DNA from: Candidatus Uhrbacteria bacterium
GTDB taxonomy: Bacteria; Patescibacteriota; Patescibacteriia; 2-12-FULL-60-25
DNA length: 8,823 bases
NCBI GenBank assembly: GCA_903828685.1
Contig: CAIKNB010000052.1
Coordinates: 1-8,823 of the forward strand
Reading direction: 5' to 3'
Part shown: positions 5,920-8,823 of the stretch, in pieces
How the letters are laid out: each line of letters begins with the position of its first letter
Numbering within the stretch: position 1 is the first letter of the stretch
The notes under the pieces: model-generated
Databases searched by the model: none
Told to the model about the DNA's origin: nothing
Seen by the model: the letters and a program-made list of their open reading frames with translations, nothing else
Program-made: the position numbers and the translations under genes

Positions 5920-6564
5920 TTACAGCGCCAAATCGCTCCACTGCATCCCGTCCACCAGATACGAACCGTCAGTTTGTTTGGCTAAACTCACCATAATCTG
6001 TTTACCGATCTTACCCGTGGGCTTGCGCGGATCTCCGGCATCCGAAGTCTGGATGGCTTGCACCGCGACTTCCAATGTGGCGTCGCCGACTTTGCCTTTG
6101 GACAGATTGGAAGACACGGCGCGCGTGGAAACACCGTACAGCGCTCCGGTCGCCGGATGGGACTGCTGCATGGCCAGCTGCTCCTTGGCCAGCTCGGCTT
6201 TGAACGCGACTGTGGCTTCGGACATCTCGTCCGCATAGCCCAAAAAGCCATTCTGGCTCGAACCCGAACCCACGCGCTCCACTGCGGCGCGCGCATCATT
6301 TTCCGCATTCAGCTGGGTATTGGGCTTGGCTGCTGCCTGGCCCGTGGTTCCGGTCTGCGTCTGGGTGGGGTTGGTCGGTGCGCCCGAAGAGTTACCCGAA
6401 GATGGTTTTGGCTTGTTGGTGGCGCTTGAAGGCACCGAGTATTCCTGGCCCGAACTCTGGGCTGCGCGCTGGGCGAGATATGGCGAAAGCAGGAGATATA
6501 AACCGAGCAGCAAGAGGATTATGCCTGCCAGGATGACGATGAGAAGTTTGGTTGATCTTTGCAT
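5920..6564 (-). CDS. Single-pass membrane protein of the secretion-like operon, possibly VirB8/NTF2-like
   Basis: A 214-aa bitopic protein. One strong membrane helix (about 7-27) is followed by a flexible linker rich in Ser, Thr, Pro, Gln, Asn and Gly (about 33-85), then a folded domain (86-214). The domain has VERVGSGSSQNGFLGYADEM (95-114), then a helix, then strand patterns DATLEVAVQAI (161-171), QIMVSLAKQ (189-197) and YLVDGMQW (202-209). Ending on a '(W/Y)xVDxxxW' strand is common in NTF2-like folds such as VirB8 and TcpC. I recall similar proteins with an ERYGSxSNQ motif beside VirB4 genes in Patescibacteria, but cannot confirm this here. The start ATG is 13 bases after the VirB4-like stop with no visible ribosome binding site, so translation may be coupled. 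A VirB8-like scaffold role outside the membrane is an inference. Confidence 0.7.
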   Translation of the reverse strand: MQRSTKLLIVILAGIILLLLGLYLLLSPYLAQRAAQSSGQEYSVPSSATNKPKPSSGNSSGAPTNPTQTQTGTTGQAAAKPNTQLNAENDARAAVERVGSGSSQNGFLGYADEMSEATVAFKAELAKEQLAMQQSHPATGALYGVSTRAVSSNLSKGKVGDATLEVAVQAIQTSDAGDPRKPTGKIGKQIMVSLAKQTDGSYLVDGMQWSDLAL

Positions 6565-6577
6565 ACTAAATTAAAGG

Positions 6578-8491
6578 TTATGCTTGCTTGCCGCCGGTCT
6601 GCCCTCCCAAAGCTTCCTGGAATTCGCGCTTTTCCGCCTCGATCTTAAGCAGCTGGCTCGGATCCGTGGTGACGATCTGATCTTCGGTGTACGAGCCTAC
6701 GATCTGGATGGCCGCATGCTTGTTGCCCGCAAAGAAGATGCCTTCGCCGCGACCCGACTCCAGAAGCAGGTATTTTTCCGACTGGGTGAGCAGGAAAACG
6801 CGCGACACCAAATCGATGGCCGCAGGCGACTGCTTTAGCAGAAGCTGCATGGAGGAGTTGGTCACGATGGCTTGGCCGTAGGGCGAAGTCAAAAAGTCGT
6901 TCACGTCCTGCGTGATGGTGGTGATGCCCATGTAATATTTGCGGCAGCGTTTGACCAAGGCGAAGATGAACTTGGCCGAATCCTCGTGCTGCATGAGCCA
7001 CCATGCTTCGTCGATGACCAGGATGCGTTTTTTGCGTTCGGAGCGCACCACGTTCCAGATGTAGTTGACGATGGTGTAGATGGACATGGGGCGCAGCTCG
7101 TCTTCCAGATCGCGCACCGAGAAGATAACGAGTTGGTTGGTCATCTTGACCGTGGTGGGAGAATTCAGCAATCCGGAGAACGTGCCCTCGGTGAACTTTT
7201 TGAGGCGCACCACCAAGTCACCAGTCCCTTCCATACCTTCGATGATGTCCTGGAAATCCTTGAGGATAGGCGGTTCGATGGTGGAAAGGTCGGCACCCGG
7301 CACGATGTCCTTTTTGGCGTAAGTTTCGAGCAACGCGCGGTCCAAAAGCGAATCCTCGGCCACCGTGAGTTTGCCGAGCATCAGGCGCAACAAGCCCTTG
7401 AGCGTGATGACGGCGCTGCGGATGATATCTTCAACCGAGACGCTTTCGCCCGTAGGACGCGGCAGGTCGAAGGGATTGATTTTGGCCGATGAAGCCAGTG
7501 AGATGTTGATGTACGTGCCGCCTACGGCGTCCGACAGATGTTTGTACTCCATTTCCGGATCGATGCAGATGATGTCGATGCCCAGCATCATGGAACGCAG
7601 GATTTCAAGCTTGACCGCATAGGATTTGCCCGCGCCTGAAGTGGCAAAAACCACGGCGTTGGCATTCTGCAGCGAAAACCGATCGAACAGGATGAGCGAC
7701 TGGTTGTGCCGGTTGATGCCATACATGATGCCGTTGTCTGACGTGAGTTCGGCCGAGGTGAACGGGAAGCTCGAGGCCAAAGGCGAGGTGCTCATGTTGA
7801 AGGTGATCATGAGCTCGTCGTTGCCCACGGGCAAAGTGGAGTTGAAGCCCTGTTCGGCTTGGAAGTACGCACGCTTGGTATAGATCAGCATGGAGCCGAA
7901 CGTGGATTCCACGGTATTGCTCAAACGCTCAAGCTGCTCGAGGTTGGTGGAATAGAAAGTTACGTAAAAAGCGAATTGAAAGAAATGCTCGATGCCCTGC
8001 GTCAGGTCGTCGCGCAGCTGCTCGATGTCGCGCAGCGCGGTCTCGGCGATGGGGTCGCGCGGCTTGCCCGACTCGGCGTCGCCCGTGATCTGCGCTTCCA
8101 GGATGCCGACTTTCTTCTTGAGCTGTTTCAGGATGACGTCGGCTTTGATGGGATAAAAGAACATGGCGATATCCATCTGGGCATTCAGGTTGATGATCGG
8201 CGAAGCCCAGCCCACGGTCACGTAACGCGGATAAGTCACGATGAACAGGGATCTGACCCAGACGTCGCCTAGGCGCACGAAACTCGGCTCCACCTTGAAG
8301 GAGCTGGGCGCAATCAGATCCTTGATCGAAGCAACGCCCTTGCGGTAGATGCGTTCTTCCTCCAGCGCAATCTTTTCTACCTGCAGATCCTGCTTGATCG
8401 AGGTCTCGGTCGTCTTTGCCTTAAGCCCGATGCCGCCCTCCACCAGCTGCTTGGCCTCGAACTTTTTTTCTTCCTGCGGTTTAAATGCCAT
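6578..8491 (-). CDS. VirB4/TraC-type ATPase of a type IV secretion-like system
   Basis: A 637-aa ATPase of the VirB4/TraC (HerA/FtsK-like) family, the cytoplasmic motor that energises pilus assembly or substrate transfer in type IV secretion. The N-terminal 250 residues are the family's substrate/partner region, without a clear membrane helix. The motor domain shows Walker A ATSGAGKS (283-290), DPEMEY (311-316), NPFDLP (339-344), Walker B RILVIDEAWWLM (489-500) and the TQDVNDF motif (527-533). An acidic and Gln-rich C-terminal tail follows from about 612. Full VirB4 proteins are around 800 aa; the missing N-terminal part is on the separate upstream ORF, which ends 12 bases before this ATG in the same frame. 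The only purine-rich stretch, GGAAGG, lies 16 bases upstream of the ATG, too far for a normal ribosome binding site, so coupling to the upstream gene is likely. It is intact and has no frameshift. Confidence 0.92.
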   Translation of the reverse strand: MAFKPQEEKKFEAKQLVEGGIGLKAKTTETSIKQDLQVEKIALEEERIYRKGVASIKDLIAPSSFKVEPSFVRLGDVWVRSLFIVTYPRYVTVGWASPIINLNAQMDIAMFFYPIKADVILKQLKKKVGILEAQITGDAESGKPRDPIAETALRDIEQLRDDLTQGIEHFFQFAFYVTFYSTNLEQLERLSNTVESTFGSMLIYTKRAYFQAEQGFNSTLPVGNDELMITFNMSTSPLASSFPFTSAELTSDNGIMYGINRHNQSLILFDRFSLQNANAVVFATSGAGKSYAVKLEILRSMMLGIDIICIDPEMEYKHLSDAVGGTYINISLASSAKINPFDLPRPTGESVSVEDIIRSAVITLKGLLRLMLGKLTVAEDSLLDRALLETYAKKDIVPGADLSTIEPPILKDFQDIIEGMEGTGDLVVRLKKFTEGTFSGLLNSPTTVKMTNQLVIFSVRDLEDELRPMSIYTIVNYIWNVVRSERKKRILVIDEAWWLMQHEDSAKFIFALVKRCRKYYMGITTITQDVNDFLTSPYGQAIVTNSSMQLLLKQSPAAIDLVSRVFLLTQSEKYLLLESGRGEGIFFAGNKHAAIQIVGSYTEDQIVTTDPSQLLKIEAEKREFQEALGGQTGGKQA

Positions 8492-8503
8492 ATGTATAGT
8501 TGG

Positions 8504-8823
8504 TTAGCCTTCCACCTGCAATTTGCCGGTCGCGGTCATGCGCTCATTCTCGAACAGTTCCGGGTTGTAGACCGTATAAAACAGCTCGATCAGCGACTGC
8601 GTATCGAGCATCACGGCGGAGAGCGACATGGACTGCAGTCCGCTGCTCACCGTATTGACGCGCAGCATGAGCGATTCTTTGTTCTTGAGGAATTTTTCTT
8701 CGGACAGGCGAATGGCCACAGCCGGCGTCAGTATCTCGGACAAGCGCGCGAAAAATCCTTTTTGTTTGTCCGTCGCCGGATCCAGCGGCACAGTCAGGAA
8801 AAATTTCTTCTCCATGATGTCAC
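8504..8823 (-). CDS. TraC/VirB4 N-domain-like protein, C-terminal part (5' end outside window)
   Basis: The last 103-plus residues of a protein I recognise as the partner encoded before VirB4-like ATPases in Patescibacteria-type loci, usually about 240 aa. The frame is open to the right edge (codons ATC and GAC precede the Met at 8815), and that Met has no ribosome binding site. It most likely corresponds to an internal position, since relatives have a similar 'I-M-x-K-x-F-(Y/F)' stretch mid-protein. Visible landmarks are KKFFLTVPLDP (3-13 from that Met), KQKGFFARLSEILTP (17-31), GLQSMSLSAVMLDTQSLIEL (59-78) and YTVYNPEL (80-87), the last two like the end of a VirB4/TraC N-terminal domain. 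There is no membrane segment. It is in an operon with the ATPase and is read first. The family call rests on memory of related loci. Confidence 0.75.
   Translation of the reverse strand, partial: DIMEKKFFLTVPLDPATDKQKGFFARLSEILTPAVAIRLSEEKFLKNKESLMLRVNTVSSGLQSMSLSAVMLDTQSLIELFYTVYNPELFENERMTATGKLQVEG

Noticed and set aside
6872..7492. 206-codon open frame on the plus strand
   Set aside because: It lies wholly antisense to the VirB4-like motor domain, whose motifs are intact. The composition is that of a GC-rich shadow frame.
7859..8272. 137-codon open frame on the plus strand
   Set aside because: It is antisense to the N-terminal part of the VirB4-like gene; no recognisable domain or start signal.
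8504..8815. A complete 103-aa protein starting at Met 8815
   Set aside because: The frame stays open to the window edge, there is no ribosome binding site, and related proteins as I recall them extend well upstream; treated as partial.

Overview
The window looks like a chromosomal segment of an uncultured bacterium, probably of the Patescibacteria/CPR radiation. This is an inference. It rests on the right-hand block (about 5920-8823, minus strand), where a TraC/VirB4-N-like protein, a VirB4-type ATPase and a small membrane protein with an 'ERxGSxSSQ'-like motif sit in the order I associate with type IV secretion-like loci of that group. Both tRNA genes encode their CCA ends, and the spacers are short and carry clear hairpin terminators. 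The coding DNA is moderately GC-rich, apart from one AT-richer gene at 1905-2354.

Layout. Positions 1-363 (+) hold the C-terminal end of a tyrosine recombinase that converges on a tRNA-Ser(GCU) gene (385-475, minus). A terminator hairpin (342-382) serves both and overlaps the recombinase stop codon. The spacer after it (476-711) has a 16-nt near-copy of the tRNA 5' end and a promoter for an inositol-monophosphatase-family gene (730-1623, +), which ends in its own terminator. Next come tRNA-Ser(UGA) with a terminator (1723-1844), then a small SRPBCC/START-fold gene (1905-2354, +) that appears to be transcribed from its own start codon (leaderless). A strong palindromic terminator (2415-2449) separates it from the convergent membrane pyrophosphatase gene (2476-4935, minus), which has its own promoter and a hairpin-containing leader. 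A ComF-family gene (5139-5837, minus) follows. Finally there is the three-gene secretion-like operon, transcribed leftward from beyond the right edge and closed by a perfect 12-bp hairpin (5870-5897).

How the genes fit together. The pyrophosphatase has every catalytic motif and a Lys in the GNTxKAT motif, which predicts K+-independent H+ pumping. It would recover energy from biosynthetic pyrophosphate, a sensible economy for an organism with reduced energy metabolism. The ATPase operon is the likely motor of a type IV secretion or pilus-like DNA or protein transporter. ComF next to it suggests, without proof, a link to DNA uptake. The recombinase marks the edge of a probable integrated element lying to the left of the window with its end at tRNA-Ser(GCU).

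I see no CRISPR array, insertion sequence or rRNA. The most interesting points are the divergent-type pyrophosphatase, the ATPase gene that follows its upstream partner in the same frame after a single stop codon, and the tRNA-Ser/recombinase junction.
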